Positions 17,004-26,146 of a stretch of 64,000 nt of DNA are shown in pieces (position 1 is the first letter of the stretch; the number at the start of each line of letters is the position of its first letter). The notes beneath the pieces are model-generated. The model worked only from the letters and a program-made list of their open reading frames with translations. It searched no databases and was not told where the DNA came from. Made by a program: the position numbers and the translations under genes. Source of the stretch: Xylophilus sp042867185 (GTDB taxonomy: Bacteria > Pseudomonadota > Gammaproteobacteria > Burkholderiales > Burkholderiaceae_C); the NCBI GenBank assembly GCA_042867185.1, contig JBHZQV010000022.1, positions 1 through 64,000 on the forward strand, written 5' to 3'.

Positions 17004-19208
17004 TCAGAAAGCGTAGCGCGCGCTCAGCTCCAGCGTGCGCGGTGCACCCGGCAGGATGCCGATGTCGTTGTTGGCCGAGAGGTAGTAGCGCCGGTCGAAC
17101 ACGTTCTTCAGGTTGAGCGCGGCGCTCCAGCCCTTCGGCGACGGCCGCCAGTAGAGCGCCAGATCGACCGTCGCGTAGCCCGGCAGCGAGACGGCGTTGT
17201 CGACGTTGGCGAAGCTGGCGGTGCGGGCGTTGATGCCGGCGCCGGCCTGCACGCCGGGCAGCAGCGCGTCGAGCGATGCGAGCGTCCACAGGCTGAAGGT
17301 GTGGCGCGGGGCCAGCGCCAGGCGCTTGCCCTGCAGCGGCGTGGGCCGGGCCGAGCCGAACGGCGCGGTGACGGTGCCGACGCCGTTGGTGACCAGCGCA
17401 TCGAGGTACGAATACCCCGCCAGCACCTGCCAGCCGGCGGCCACCTGGCCGGCCAGCGTCAGCTCCAGGCCGCGGGCGCGCTGCTCGCCGACGTTGACCA
17501 GCCGGTTGAGCACCGGGTCGGTGTACTTCACGTCGCTGCGGGTGAGCTGGTAGAGCGCGGCGGTGAAGGAGGCCGCGCCGTCGAACAGCTCGGTCTTCGA
17601 GCCCACTTCCAGGTTGACGCTCTGCTCGGGCTTGAGTTGTGCGTTGGTGGTCGCCAGCGGGCCGGCCTCGCCCGAGGGCTGGTAGCTCTTGGTGGCCGAG
17701 ACGTAGTAGCTCTGCGCCGCCGTGGGCTGCCACACCAGGCCGGCGCGCGGCGAGAAATTGCGGTCGGTGCGCGCCAGGTTGGCGGCGGCGGGCAGCTCGT
17801 CGTTGTACTTCTGGCCGAAGGCGTCGTAGCGCAGGCCCAGCAGGCTCTTGACGGTGGGCGTCCAGGTCGAGAGGGCCTGCACATAGACGCTGCGCGTCGT
17901 GTTGACGGTGGTGCCCACCGCGGGCGAGAGCGCCTGCGCCACCGGCACTTCGTAGGGCAGGTCGCGGCCCACCGGCGCGAAGACCGGCGTGGCGAAGGAG
18001 TAGCCGGCCCGGTTGGTGGCGGCGTTGGTGATCGCCTGGTGGCGGTCCTGCTCGCCGAACTCGGCGCCGGCCAGCAGCTTGTGGCCGGTGCCGCCCCAGG
18101 CCAGGTCGTGCGTCACCTCGCTCTGGTTGAACCAGCCGTGCTCGTAGCGCTGCACCGCGCCGCGCAGCAGCAGCGCCTGCGGCACCGTGCCGGCGGCGTC
18201 GTTGACCGCGCCGATGCGGGTGTGCCGGCGGTCCAGCGAATAGTCGTAGTAGCGCAGCGTGTCGGTGAAGCCGGTGGCGTCCGACAGGCGCAGCTTGTAC
18301 TGGGCGGTGCTGGTCTGCATCGTCGAGCGGGTGTGGTCGAGGCCGTAGGCGTCGGCCGCGCCGTAGTAGGTGCCGATCGGCACGTGGGCCGGCCGGCCGG
18401 TGGAGAGCAGGCCCGGGATGCCGAAATCGATCCCGCGCTCCTGGTGCTGGTAGTTGGTCTGCAGCAGCAGGCTCTGGTCGCCGTCCTTCCAGAAGATGCT
18501 GGGCGAGACGGCCTGGCTGCGCAGGTAGCCGTTGGTGCGGTAGCTGCCCGAGTCTTCCACCGCGGCATCGAGCCGCACCGCCACCGTGTCGGAGACCGGC
18601 CGGTTCAGGCCCAGGTCGCTGCGCTTCAGGCCGTAGCTGCCGAGGGTGATGCCCGCATCGCCGCCGGCGGCGAACGTCGGCTTCTTGGTGATCAGGTTGA
18701 TAAGCCCGCCCGACGAGCCGCGTCCGTAGAGCGCGGCCGCCGGGCCCTTGACCACCTCGACCCGCTCGATGTTGTAGAGGTCGCGGAAATACTGCGAGTC
18801 GTCGCGCACGCCGTCCAGCAGGATGTCGCTGAGCGCGGTGAAGCCGCGGATCACCACCGCGTCGCGCTGGCCGTCGCCGGTGGCCAGGCCCACCGACGGG
18901 ATCGTCTTCATCACGTCCTGCACGCTGCGGGCGCCCTGGTCGCGCATGACCTCCTGCGTGACGATGTTGACCGACTGCGGAATGTCGCGCAGCGGCGCAT
19001 CGACCTTGGCGCCGGTGGCGGTGTGGGCCGGCGCGTACTGCGCGCCGTGCTCCTGGCCGGCCGACACGTCGATCTGCGGCAGCGACTGGGTCTGGGCCTG
19101 CACGGCCAGCGCCGCGAGCCCTGCGCAGAGGCCGCCGGCGGCCCGGGAGACCGCGTGCGGCCGGAAAGTGCGGAGGGTGCGGCGAAGCCGCGCAGCAGAA
19201 CCATGCAT
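17004..19208 (-). CDS. TonB-dependent siderophore receptor
   Basis: A 734-aa outer-membrane receptor. The signal peptide ends near residue 33 (AALAVQAQ). The plug covers about 60-200: LRDIPQSVNIVTQEVMRDQ, VIRGFTALSDILLDGVRDDSQYFRD (in two parts) and VEVVKGPAALYGRGSSGGLINL. The beta barrel follows and ends with the canonical aromatic C-terminus ELSARYAF. It matches the FhuA/FpvA/PupB-like group without an N-terminal signalling domain. ATG 19208 was chosen because the signal peptide begins there. The DUF4198-PepSY genes downstream support a role in ferric-siderophore uptake. Confidence 0.92.
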   Translation of the reverse strand: MHGSAARLRRTLRTFRPHAVSRAAGGLCAGLAALAVQAQTQSLPQIDVSAGQEHGAQYAPAHTATGAKVDAPLRDIPQSVNIVTQEVMRDQGARSVQDVMKTIPSVGLATGDGQRDAVVIRGFTALSDILLDGVRDDSQYFRDLYNIERVEVVKGPAAALYGRGSSGGLINLITKKPTFAAGGDAGITLGSYGLKRSDLGLNRPVSDTVAVRLDAAVEDSGSYRTNGYLRSQAVSPSIFWKDGDQSLLLQTNYQHQERGIDFGIPGLLSTGRPAHVPIGTYYGAADAYGLDHTRSTMQTSTAQYKLRLSDATGFTDTLRYYDYSLDRRHTRIGAVNDAAGTVPQALLLRGAVQRYEHGWFNQSEVTHDLAWGGTGHKLLAGAEFGEQDRHQAITNAATNRAGYSFATPVFAPVGRDLPYEVPVAQALSPAVGTTVNTTRSVYVQALSTWTPTVKSLLGLRYDAFGQKYNDELPAAANLARTDRNFSPRAGLVWQPTAAQSYYVSATKSYQPSGEAGPLATTNAQLKPEQSVNLEVGSKTELFDGAASFTAALYQLTRSDVKYTDPVLNRLVNVGEQRARGLELTLAGQVAAGWQVLAGYSYLDALVTNGVGTVTAPFGSARPTPLQGKRLALAPRHTFSLWTLASLDALLPGVQAGAGINARTASFANVDNAVSLPGYATVDLALYWRPSPKGWSAALNLKNVFDRRYYLSANNDIGILPGAPRTLELSARYAF

Positions 19209-19363
19209 CACGAAGTACCTTGTGCCGTGAAGGAATCGGAAACGGCTGGCTACTGCGCGCGGGGCGTATGGCTGGCTGGAGGGTGCGCAGCGTAGGGCCC
19301 GGCCCCTGAACGGAAGCTGACCGGGCACCGCCGCCCGTCGCCCCGGCGGACGGGCGGTCTCGA

Positions 19364-19420
19364 TGCTATCCAATCGATAGCAAATGGCCGGCCAAGGACG
19401 CCGGCTGCGGGCACTTTCGG
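19364..19420 (+). repeat. GCTATC-type dispersed repeat, copy 3
   Basis: GCTATCCAATCGATAGC palindrome, then ATGGCCGGC, CGCCGGCTGCGGGCACTTTC. It lies between the cupin stop and the receptor start. It is the closest match to the copy inside the FAD oxidoreductase at 31803-31850. Confidence 0.75.
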
Positions 19421-19421
19421 C

Positions 19422-20402
19422 TCAGGAACCGCCGAGGAAGGCGAAGCCCATGGTGCGCGCGTGGTAGTGCAGCCCGCCGTCCTGCACGATCAGGAACCGC
19501 GCCAGCGCCGTGCCGCCGTTGTGGTGCGAATGCACCGCGCCCGGCGGGGTGACCAGGGTGGCCCAGGGCGACCAGGGGCCGTCCTCGCCGTCGATGCGGG
19601 TGTGGCAGCGCTCGCCGGCCACCACCAGGGTGATCGCGGCCGCGTTGTGGCGGTGCGGCGGCTGGTGCGCACCGCCCGGCAGGGTGTTGAGCGAGAGGGT
19701 CAGCGTCGGCAGGATGTTGCGGCCCGCCTCCAGCGCTGCGCTGGAGAACACCACCGCCAGGCCCGAGGTGCCGGCGTCGGGCGATGCGGCCTGCACCCGC
19801 GCCACCTGCCGGGCGATGTCGTCGCGCCGGTAGTGCACCGTGGGCAGCCGCAGCCGGGCATCGGGCGCGGGCCGGGCACCGGCCAGGGCGTAGAGCGGCT
19901 CGTCGGTCACCACCCACAGTACCGCGTCGGCATCGTCGGCGCCGAAGGTGACCGGCTGGCCGCCCGCGACGAAGAAGGCGTCGCCCGGCTCCCAGTGCAG
20001 GGTTTCGCCGTCGGTGCGGGCGAAGCCATGGCCGGCGATCACATGGCAGACCAGGCCGCTGGCGACGACATCCGCCTCCAGCGTCCGCCCCGCGGCGATG
20101 CGGCCGTAGCGGGCCAGCATCAGCGGCGTGGTGGCCGGGAAGGCGCAGCCCAGCGCGGCCGACTGGTCGCACGGCGTCCAGCCGGTGGGCGCGCCGTCGG
20201 CCAGGGCCCGTGCGGCCTCGTCCACGAAGCGGTGCGCCGGCACCGGCGGCAGCTTCAGGTTGAAGGCGTTGGCCGAGTTGAAGTAGCGCGCCGCCGCCTG
20301 CGCCGCGTTGTGCGGATCGGCCGCGTGCTGGGCGCCCATGGCGGCCATCGACGGCCGTGCGCCCGCACCGGCGTCCGGCGCGCCGCTACTTCCAGAACAC
20401 AT
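19422..20402 (-). CDS. Cupin domain protein, gentisate-dioxygenase-like bicupin
   Basis: A 326-aa bicupin. The first cupin holds HVIAGHGFARTDGETLHWEPGD (about 130-152); the second holds GGAHQPPHRHNAAAITLVVAGE (about 228-250) and TPPGAVHSHHNGG with several His ligands. The order resembles gentisate/1-hydroxy-2-naphthoate dioxygenases, which cleave aromatic rings with Fe(II), but it could equally be a non-catalytic cupin. ATG 20402 has a good GGAG site and overlaps the permease end by 17 bp; Met at 20348 is an alternative. It is the last gene of the ten-gene operon. Confidence 0.78.
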   Translation of the reverse strand: MCSGSSGAPDAGAGARPSMAAMGAQHAADPHNAAQAAARYFNSANAFNLKLPPVPAHRFVDEAARALADGAPTGWTPCDQSAALGCAFPATTPLMLARYGRIAAGRTLEADVVASGLVCHVIAGHGFARTDGETLHWEPGDAFFVAGGQPVTFGADDADAVLWVVTDEPLYALAGARPAPDARLRLPTVHYRRDDIARQVARVQAASPDAGTSGLAVVFSSAALEAGRNILPTLTLSLNTLPGGAHQPPHRHNAAAITLVVAGERCHTRIDGEDGPWSPWATLVTPPGAVHSHHNGGTALARFLIVQDGGLHYHARTMGFAFLGGS

Positions 20403-21180
20403 AGCGCTTCTCCACGAAATTGACGATGCCGAAGAACACCAGGCTGCCCGCCGAGGCGACGAAGATCGCCGACCAGACCTGCACGAAATCGACCTGCAGC
20501 ACCGCCTGGTAGATCGTCCAGCCCAGGCCGCGCTGGGCGCCCAGCATCTCGGTGACGATGGCGACGATCACCGCCCGGGTGGTGGAGACGCGCATGCCCG
20601 CCGCGGTGAGCGGAATGGCCGCCGGCACCCGGATGCGCCAGAGGATCGCGGCCGGGCCCGAGCCGAAGCTGCGCATCAGGTCGACCACCCGCGGATCGAC
20701 CCGCGCCAGGCCGGCCAGGGCGTGCAGGAACACGGTGAAGCCCACCGCGATCGCGACCATGATGATCTTCGAGGTGGGGCCGATGCCGAACCACAGCAGG
20801 ATCAGCGGCGCATAGGCCACCACCGGCACCGAGTTGAGCGCGGTGACCAGCGGCAGCACCGGCTTCTTCACCGCCGGCAGCAGCGTGAGCGCGATCGCCA
20901 GCACCAGCCCGCAGGCCGAGCCGGCCGCGAAGCCGGCCAGCGCCTCGAAAAAAGTGGTGGCCGCCGCCGGCACCAGCACGCCGCGCTGTTCGCCGATCGC
21001 GCCGACGATGCTGCTGACGGTGGGCAGGATGTAGGCCGGCACCGAGAAGGCGCGGGTCAGCGCCTCCCACAGCACGAAGATGGCGACGATGCCGATGGCG
21101 CCGCGCACCAGGGTGCGGCTGGCGGCCGGCCCGCCCGGCACGGCGGGCAGGGGCATGGGAAGGGCTGCGGTATCGGCCAT
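20386..21180 (-). CDS. ABC transporter permease 2
   Basis: A 264-aa permease with about six membrane helices and the cytoplasmic loop DLMRSFGSGPAAILWRIRVPAAIPL (as DLMRSFGSGPAAI/LWRIRVPAAIPL), the EAA motif of the SsuC/TauC group. It overlaps permease 1 by the ATGA at 21180. Unlike the transporter at 7.4-10.3 kb, this one encodes two different permeases, so a heterodimer is likely. Confidence 0.9.
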   Translation of the reverse strand: MADTAALPMPLPAVPGGPAASRTLVRGAIGIVAIFVLWEALTRAFSVPAYILPTVSSIVGAIGEQRGVLVPAAATTFFEALAGFAAGSACGLVLAIALTLLPAVKKPVLPLVTALNSVPVVAYAPLILLWFGIGPTSKIIMVAIAVGFTVFLHALAGLARVDPRVVDLMRSFGSGPAAILWRIRVPAAIPLTAAGMRVSTTRAVIVAIVTEMLGAQRGLGWTIYQAVLQVDFVQVWSAIFVASAGSLVFFGIVNFVEKRYVFWK

Positions 21181-21953
21181 CAGAGTTCGCTCCGCCAGAA
21201 GACGATGCGGCGCTCCAGGAGCGCCACCACGCCGAAGAAGGACGTGCCCAGCAGCCCGGCCGCCAGGATCGCGCCCCACAGCGCCACCATCTGCTCGTTG
21301 TACATCGCCTGCAGCAGCAGCACGCCCAGGCCCACCGTGTCGCCGAACCATTCGCCGGCGATGGCGCCCAGCAGGCTCAGGGTGCAGGCCAGGCGCAGCG
21401 CCACGAAGATCTGCGGCAGCGCGGCCGGCAGCTGCAGCTGCCACAGCAGCTTCCAGCGCGAAGCGCCGAAACTGCGCAGCAGGTCTTCCTGCCGGCGGTC
21501 GACCGCCTCCAGCCCGTTGAGCGTGTTGACCGTGACCGGGAAGAAGGTCAGGTAGAACGCGATCATCGCCTTGGCCAGGATGGTGTTGCCCAGCCACAGC
21601 ACCACCACCGCCCCGAACGCGATGACGGGGATGGTCTGCGAGACGACGAACACCGGGAACACCAGCTCGCGCAGCAGCCGCGACTGCTTGAACAGCACGC
21701 CGCTGGCCACGCCCACCACGGTGCCGGCGCAGAAGCCGATCAGCGTTTCGCCCAAGGTGCGCAGGAAGCCCGCGATGTACGCCTCGGGCGTGGCCGCCAT
21801 CGCGGCCAGGATCACGCTCAGGCGCGGCAGGTAGTAGGGCGAGATCCTGAAGAAGACGGTCGCGCCCTCCCACGCCGCGGCGACGGCCAGGACCAGGCCC
21901 AGCCCCTGCACGGCGGGCAGCCAGACGTGCCGCAGGCCGCGACGCGCCGTCAT
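21180..21953 (-). CDS. ABC transporter permease 1
   Basis: A 257-aa permease of the same BPD_transp_1 family with the EAA loop DLLRSFGASRWKLLWQLQLP. ATG 21953 overlaps the binding-protein stop by 4 bp. It resembles permease 2 in layout but not closely in sequence, as in other NMT1-type pyrimidine-precursor transporters with paired permeases. Confidence 0.9.
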   Translation of the reverse strand: MTARRGLRHVWLPAVQGLGLVLAVAAAWEGATVFFRISPYYLPRLSVILAAMAATPEAYIAGFLRTLGETLIGFCAGTVVGVASGVLFKQSRLLRELVFPVFVVSQTIPVIAFGAVVVLWLGNTILAKAMIAFYLTFFPVTVNTLNGLEAVDRRQEDLLRSFGASRWKLLWQLQLPAALPQIFVALRLACTLSLLGAIAGEWFGDTVGLGVLLLQAMYNEQMVALWGAILAAGLLGTSFFGVVALLERRIVFWRSEL

Positions 21954-22966
21954 GGCAGGCGGTCCTTCAGGTCGATGCTCTTCAGGAAGCTGCCGTCGAA
22001 GGCGGCATCGAGATCGACCGCCTTCGGCAGGGCCTTGTTGGCCAGCAGGAAGTCGTGCGCGGTCTTGATCGCGGGCATGTCGACGTGGAACAAACCTTCG
22101 GTCTTGGCCTTGCCGGCGGTCATGAGGCGGTAGGCCTCGGTCAGCATGAATTCCTGGTGCGCCCGGTTGAGCGTGGGCGAGGCCTTCATCACGATGTCGA
22201 CCGCTTCCTTCGGGTTGGCCATCGCGTCGCGCCAGCCGCGGATCGAGGCCTTCAGGAAGGCCTTGACCATCTCGGGGTTCTTCTGCGCCGTCTCCTTCGA
22301 CACGATCAGCGTGTCGCGCGGGAAGGTCATGCCGAAGTCCTCGGCCACGAAGAGCTTGAGCTTGTCGGCGCCCATGCGGTCGCGGATGGTGTAGAGCTCG
22401 TTGTACCAGGTGGCGGTGGCCACGTCGACCTCGCCGTTGACGAAGGGCGTCACGCTGACCTGCTGCGGCTGGATGTCGACCTTGGCGCGGTCCACGCCGG
22501 CCTTGGCCAGCATGCCGAACAGCACGTAGTTGGCGCCGGTGAACCAGGTGACGACCTTCTTGCCCTCGAAGTCCTTGAGCGTCTTGACCGGGCCGTCGGC
22601 GCGGGTCACGAAGACGAAGGGCGTGATCTGGTGGGCCACGCCCACCGCGACGATCGGCAGGCCCTTGTCGATCGCGCCCATCACGCTGTCGGTGCCGCCC
22701 GACAGGCCGAAGGTGTCGGCACCGGTCGCGACCAGGTTCTCGGTCAGCAGGTTGGGGCCGCCGGGGTTGATCGTCAGGTCGATGCCCGCGTCCTTGTAGT
22801 AGCCCTTGGCCTGGGCGTAGTAGAAGCCGGCGAACTGCGTCTGCGGCAGCCACTTGAGGCGCAGCGTAGCCTTGGTGGCGGGGGCCTGCGCATGGGCGGC
22901 CAGCGTGGTGAGACCCAGCGTGGCGGCGATCGCCAGGGTGGTCAGGAAACGTCGGTTCATCGTCAT
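21950..22966 (-). CDS. ABC transporter substrate-binding protein, NMT1/ThiY-like
   Basis: A 338-aa periplasmic protein; the signal peptide is about residues 1-26 (ending LAAHAQA). LKWLPQTQFAGFYYAQAKG, INPGGPN and TATWYNELYTIRDRM are typical of the NMT1/ThiY group, whose members bind pyrimidine-like ligands. ATG 22966 is preceded by GGAG at the right distance. It is in one operon with two permeases and, one gene upstream, the ATPase. Confidence 0.9.
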   Translation of the reverse strand: MTMNRRFLTTLAIAATLGLTTLAAHAQAPATKATLRLKWLPQTQFAGFYYAQAKGYYKDAGIDLTINPGGPNLLTENLVATGADTFGLSGGTDSVMGAIDKGLPIVAVGVAHQITPFVFVTRADGPVKTLKDFEGKKVVTWFTGANYVLFGMLAKAGVDRAKVDIQPQQVSVTPFVNGEVDVATATWYNELYTIRDRMGADKLKLFVAEDFGMTFPRDTLIVSKETAQKNPEMVKAFLKASIRGWRDAMANPKEAVDIVMKASPTLNRAHQEFMLTEAYRLMTAGKAKTEGLFHVDMPAIKTAHDFLLANKALPKAVDLDAAFDGSFLKSIDLKDRLP

Positions 22967-23033
22967 GGTCGGCTCCGGAAGTGGGGGAAGGGGTGAGGGC
23001 AAGGGGTGCACGAATCGCGCCAGTGCGGGGCGC

Positions 23034-23846
23034 TCAGGCGCGGTAGCCGGGGTCGTGGCGGTCGAGGCTGCGCAGCAGGCCGGGCCACTCGCGCTCGCCG
23101 GCCACCAGGATGTCGCCGTCCTGCTCCCAGAACTGGCGCGCGGCGTGTTCGGCGACGGCGTGCGGCGGCACCAGCAGCGGTGCGCCGCCGGCGGCCGCGG
23201 CCTGCATGTCGAGCTGGATGCGGGCCGCGCGGTCGAAGTAGTACAGCAGCATGAAGGCCTCGGCCGGCGTGCGGCCCACGGTCAGGATGCCGTGGTGGCG
23301 CAGCAGCAGCACCGGGTGGGGGCCGATGTCCCGCACCAGCCGCTGCTGCTCGCCCAGGTCGAGCGCCACGCCCTCGTAGTCGTGGAAGCCCTGGCGGCCG
23401 TAGAAGCGCACCGCGAACTGCGACAGCGGCAGCAGGCCGGCCGGCTGGGCCGACACCGCCAGGCTCGCGTCCGAATGGGTGTGCAGCACGCAGAGCGCGT
23501 CGTGCCGGGCGCTGTGGATGGCGCCGTGGATCACGAAGCCGGCCGCATTCACCTCGTACGGCGTGTCCTCGAGCTTGCGGCCCTGCAGGTCGATCCGCAC
23601 CAGGCTGGAGGCGGTGATCTCCTCGAACAGCAGGCCGTAGGGGTTGAGCAAAAACTGGTCGTCGGTCCCCGGCACCCGCATCGAGATGTGGTTGTAGACC
23701 ATGTCGTCCAGCCCCAGCCGCGCGACCAGGCGGTAGGTGGCGGCCAGCGCCACCCGGGCCTGCCACTCGGCCGGGGCGATGTGCGCCGGGCGCGGGTAGC
23801 GCGCGGCGAGCGCATCGGGCGCCAGGAGGGCGGCCGGCTGCTCCAT
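23034..23846 (-). CDS. Class II aldolase/adducin family protein
   Basis: A 270-aa protein of the AraD/FucA fold: YNHISMRVPGTDDQFLLNPYG (in parts, about 50-70), VLHTHSDASLAV (about 118-129) with the HxH zinc ligands, and LLLRHHGILTVGRTPAEAF (about 178-196) with the third His. The family cleaves sugar phosphates or acts as a decarboxylase/hydroxy-ketone aldolase. It shares its start (TGATG) with the ATPase stop and sits inside the transporter genes, so it is part of the same catabolic unit. Confidence 0.87.
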   Translation of the reverse strand: MEQPAALLAPDALAARYPRPAHIAPAEWQARVALAATYRLVARLGLDDMVYNHISMRVPGTDDQFLLNPYGLLFEEITASSLVRIDLQGRKLEDTPYEVNAAGFVIHGAIHSARHDALCVLHTHSDASLAVSAQPAGLLPLSQFAVRFYGRQGFHDYEGVALDLGEQQRLVRDIGPHPVLLLRHHGILTVGRTPAEAFMLLYYFDRAARIQLDMQAAAAGGAPLLVPPHAVAEHAARQFWEQDGDILVAGEREWPGLLRSLDRHDPGYRA

Positions 23847-24763
23847 CACGAGGCCCGCTGCGTCGACATGAACGACTTCATGCTCTCTTCCTCGATCGCC
23901 TCCAGCAGCACCCGCTTGTGCGCGATGAAGGCCGGCGAGGTGACGATGTCGGGCGTGCGCGGCCGGGGCAGCGTCACCGGCAGCTCCAGCTTGATGCGGC
24001 CGGGCCGCGCGGTCATGGCCAGCACCCGGTCGCCCAGGAAGATCGCCTCGTCCACGTCGTGGGTGATGAAGAGGATGGTGCGGCGGTGCTTCTGCCAGAT
24101 GTCGAGCAGCCAGCGCTGCATGAGGGTGCGGGTGAGCGCATCGAGCGCGCCGAAGGGCTCGTCGAGCAGCAGCAGGTCGCGCTTGAACATGAAGGTGCGC
24201 ATCAGCGCGACCCGCTGGCGCATGCCGCCCGAGAGCTGGTGCGGGTACTGGTTCTCGAAGCCGGCCAGGCCGAACTCGGGCAGCATCCCGAGCGCGATGC
24301 GGCGGGCGTCGGCGCGGCGCATGCCCTCCATCTCGACCGCGAGGATCGCGTTGTCGATCACGGTGCGCCAGGGCAGCAGCAGGTCGCGCTGCGGCATGAA
24401 GGACACCTGGCCGAGCAGGCTGCGCGCCGCGCATGCCTTGCCCAGGAATTGCAGCTGGCCGCCCGCATCGGGCTCCTCCAGCCCCGCCACGATGTTGAAC
24501 AGCGTGCTCTTGCCGCAGCCGCTGGGGCCGACGATGGTGACGAACTCGCCGGGGCGGATCGCCACGTCGAGGTTCTCCAGCGCCTTCACGCTGCCGAAGG
24601 TCTTGGTGATGCCGCGCAGCGACAGCAGGGGGGCGGTGCCGGGCGCCGTGGCGGCGCCGGCGGCGGAGGAATGCGCGTCAGGATTCACGGCGGTGCTTTC
24701 GTGGGAGGCCGGGCGCGCCGTGGCGGCGACCGGCGGGAAAAGGAGGGCGGCGGACGGATTCAC
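23846..24763 (-). CDS. ABC transporter ATP-binding protein
   Basis: A 305-aa ATPase: Walker A GPSGCGKSTLF, signature LSGGMRQRVALMRTF, Walker B LLLLDEPFGALD and switch FITHDVDEAIFL. GTG 24763 was chosen because it overlaps the preceding stop (GTGA) and has GAAGG upstream; it adds a ~40-residue Ala/Pro-rich leader. A second GTG at 24688 would remove 25 residues. The ABC domain proper starts at about residue 47. Confidence 0.88.
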   Translation of the reverse strand: MNPSAALLFPPVAATARPASHESTAVNPDAHSSAAGAATAPGTAPLLSLRGITKTFGSVKALENLDVAIRPGEFVTIVGPSGCGKSTLFNIVAGLEEPDAGGQLQFLGKACAARSLLGQVSFMPQRDLLLPWRTVIDNAILAVEMEGMRRADARRIALGMLPEFGLAGFENQYPHQLSGGMRQRVALMRTFMFKRDLLLLDEPFGALDALTRTLMQRWLLDIWQKHRRTILFITHDVDEAIFLGDRVLAMTARPGRIKLELPVTLPRPRTPDIVTSPAFIAHKRVLLEAIEEESMKSFMSTQRAS

Positions 24764-26145
24764 CGGGCGCCTTCGTCGCGGTCGTCGCAGGCCAGGGCCT
24801 GCAGCACGTCGGCCAGCACGCGCGTGCCGGCCAGCAGGTCTTCGGGCCGGGCGTACTCGGCCTCGTGGTGGGTGATGCCCCGGTGGCAGGGCACGAACAC
24901 CATCGCCGACGGCGCGACGCGGTGCAGGTAGCGCGCGTCGTGGCCGGCGGCCGACGGCAGGTCCAGCGTCGGGATGCCGAGCGCCTGCGCCGCGCCGCGG
25001 ATGCGGGCCTGCATCGCCGTCGGGAAGGCCAGCGAATCGGCGGACGACAGCCGGTGCACCGCCACCGCGCACGGCCCGCGCTGCGCCTCGCAGAGCGGCG
25101 CGACCTGGTCGGCCATGCGCTGCAGCGCGGCGGTGTCGGGATGGCGCAGGTCGATCGAGAACACCACGCGGCTCGGCACCACCGAGGGCGCGTTGGGCAG
25201 CACCTCGAACCGGCCGACGGTGAACTTGGTGACGTCGTCCGCGTCGTGGAAGGCGGCGGCCATCGCCTGCACCATGGCGAGGGCGGCCAGCAGCGCGTCC
25301 TTGCGCTCGGCGCGGGTGGCGGTGCCGGCGTGCGCGGCCTCGCCCTGCACCTCGATGCGCCAGGTGTGCTTGCCCTGGATGCCGGTGACCACGCCGACCG
25401 GGATGCCGCGCTGCTCCAGCACCGGGCCCTGTTCGATATGCGCCTCGACGTACGCATGCACCGGGCCGCCGAGCGCACGCTCGGCGATGGCGGGCAGGCC
25501 CTCGGCCTGCATCCGCGCCAGCGCGGCGTGCACCGTGCGCAGCGCGGTGCCGACGGTCACGCCCCCGGCATCGGCGGCCGCTGCGGTCTCGGCCAGCGTG
25601 CGGTCGCCGGCGAACACGGCCGAGCCCATCATGCCGGGCGCGAAGCGGGAGCCCTCCTCGTTCATCCAGGCCACGATGTCGATGGCGCGGCGCGGCACCA
25701 CGCCGGCGTCCACCAGCGCCTGCACCGCCTCGAAGGCCGCGACCACGCCGTAGACGCCGTCGAAGCGGCCGCCGGTGGGCTGGCTGTCGAGGTGCGATCC
25801 GCTGAGCACCGGCGCGGCCGACGCGTCGCGGCCCGGCAGCCGCAGGAAGAAGTTGCCGACCGCGTCGCGCCCCGCCTGCAGGCCCAGGGCCGCGCCCCAG
25901 CGCACCATCTCGGCCTGCGCCAGCGCATCCTCGTGCGACAGCGCCGGCCGGTCGACGCCGCCCCGCGCCGTGGCGCCGATGCGGGCCAGCGCGTCGAGCC
26001 GGGCCTGCAGCCGCGCGCCGTCGACGAACGCGGAGGCGCGCGCTTCGCCAGGACATCCGCGGACCCGGCTGTGCCGGGCCGCGGGATGGGCCCCCTGCAA
26101 GGGGGTGGGCGGAGACACGCCATGCGAAGCCTGGGGGTGTGTCAT
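24760..26145 (-). CDS. M20 family Zn-dependent amidase (carbamoylase/allantoate hydrolase type)
   Basis: A 461-aa enzyme of the hydantoinase/carbamoylase group. LSGSHLDSQPTGGRFDGVYGV (in parts, about 106-126) carries the His and Asp zinc ligands, AWMNEEGSRFAPGMMGS (about 153-169) the Glu pair, EAHIEQGPVLE (about 225) and the C-terminal CHRGITHHEAEY the last His. It hydrolyses N-carbamoyl or ureido groups. Residues 2-33 are translated from a copy of the CCCCCAGGCT repeat; no in-frame start lies between the repeat and the conserved domain. The ATG lies one base after the preceding gene's stop, so coupling is likely. Confidence 0.88.
   Translation of the reverse strand: MTHPQASHGVSPPTPLQGAHPAARHSRVRGCPGEARASAFVDGARLQARLDALARIGATARGGVDRPALSHEDALAQAEMVRWGAALGLQAGRDAVGNFFLRLPGRDASAAPVLSGSHLDSQPTGGRFDGVYGVVAAFEAVQALVDAGVVPRRAIDIVAWMNEEGSRFAPGMMGSAVFAGDRTLAETAAAADAGGVTVGTALRTVHAALARMQAEGLPAIAERALGGPVHAYVEAHIEQGPVLEQRGIPVGVVTGIQGKHTWRIEVQGEAAHAGTATRAERKDALLAALAMVQAMAAAFHDADDVTKFTVGRFEVLPNAPSVVPSRVVFSIDLRHPDTAALQRMADQVAPLCEAQRGPCAVAVHRLSSADSLAFPTAMQARIRGAAQALGIPTLDLPSAAGHDARYLHRVAPSAMVFVPCHRGITHHEAEYARPEDLLAGTRVLADVLQALACDDRDEGAR
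26054..26140 (-). repeat. CCCCCAGGCT repeat, copy C, within coding sequence
   Basis: On the minus strand CCCCCAGGCTTCGC begins 8 bases after the alpha/beta hydrolase stop, as in the other copies, but here it also forms codons about 3-31 of the amidase. The CCCCCTTGCAGGGGG dyad and CACAGCCGGGTCCGCGG end are intact. Confidence 0.8.
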
Positions 26146-26146
26146 G

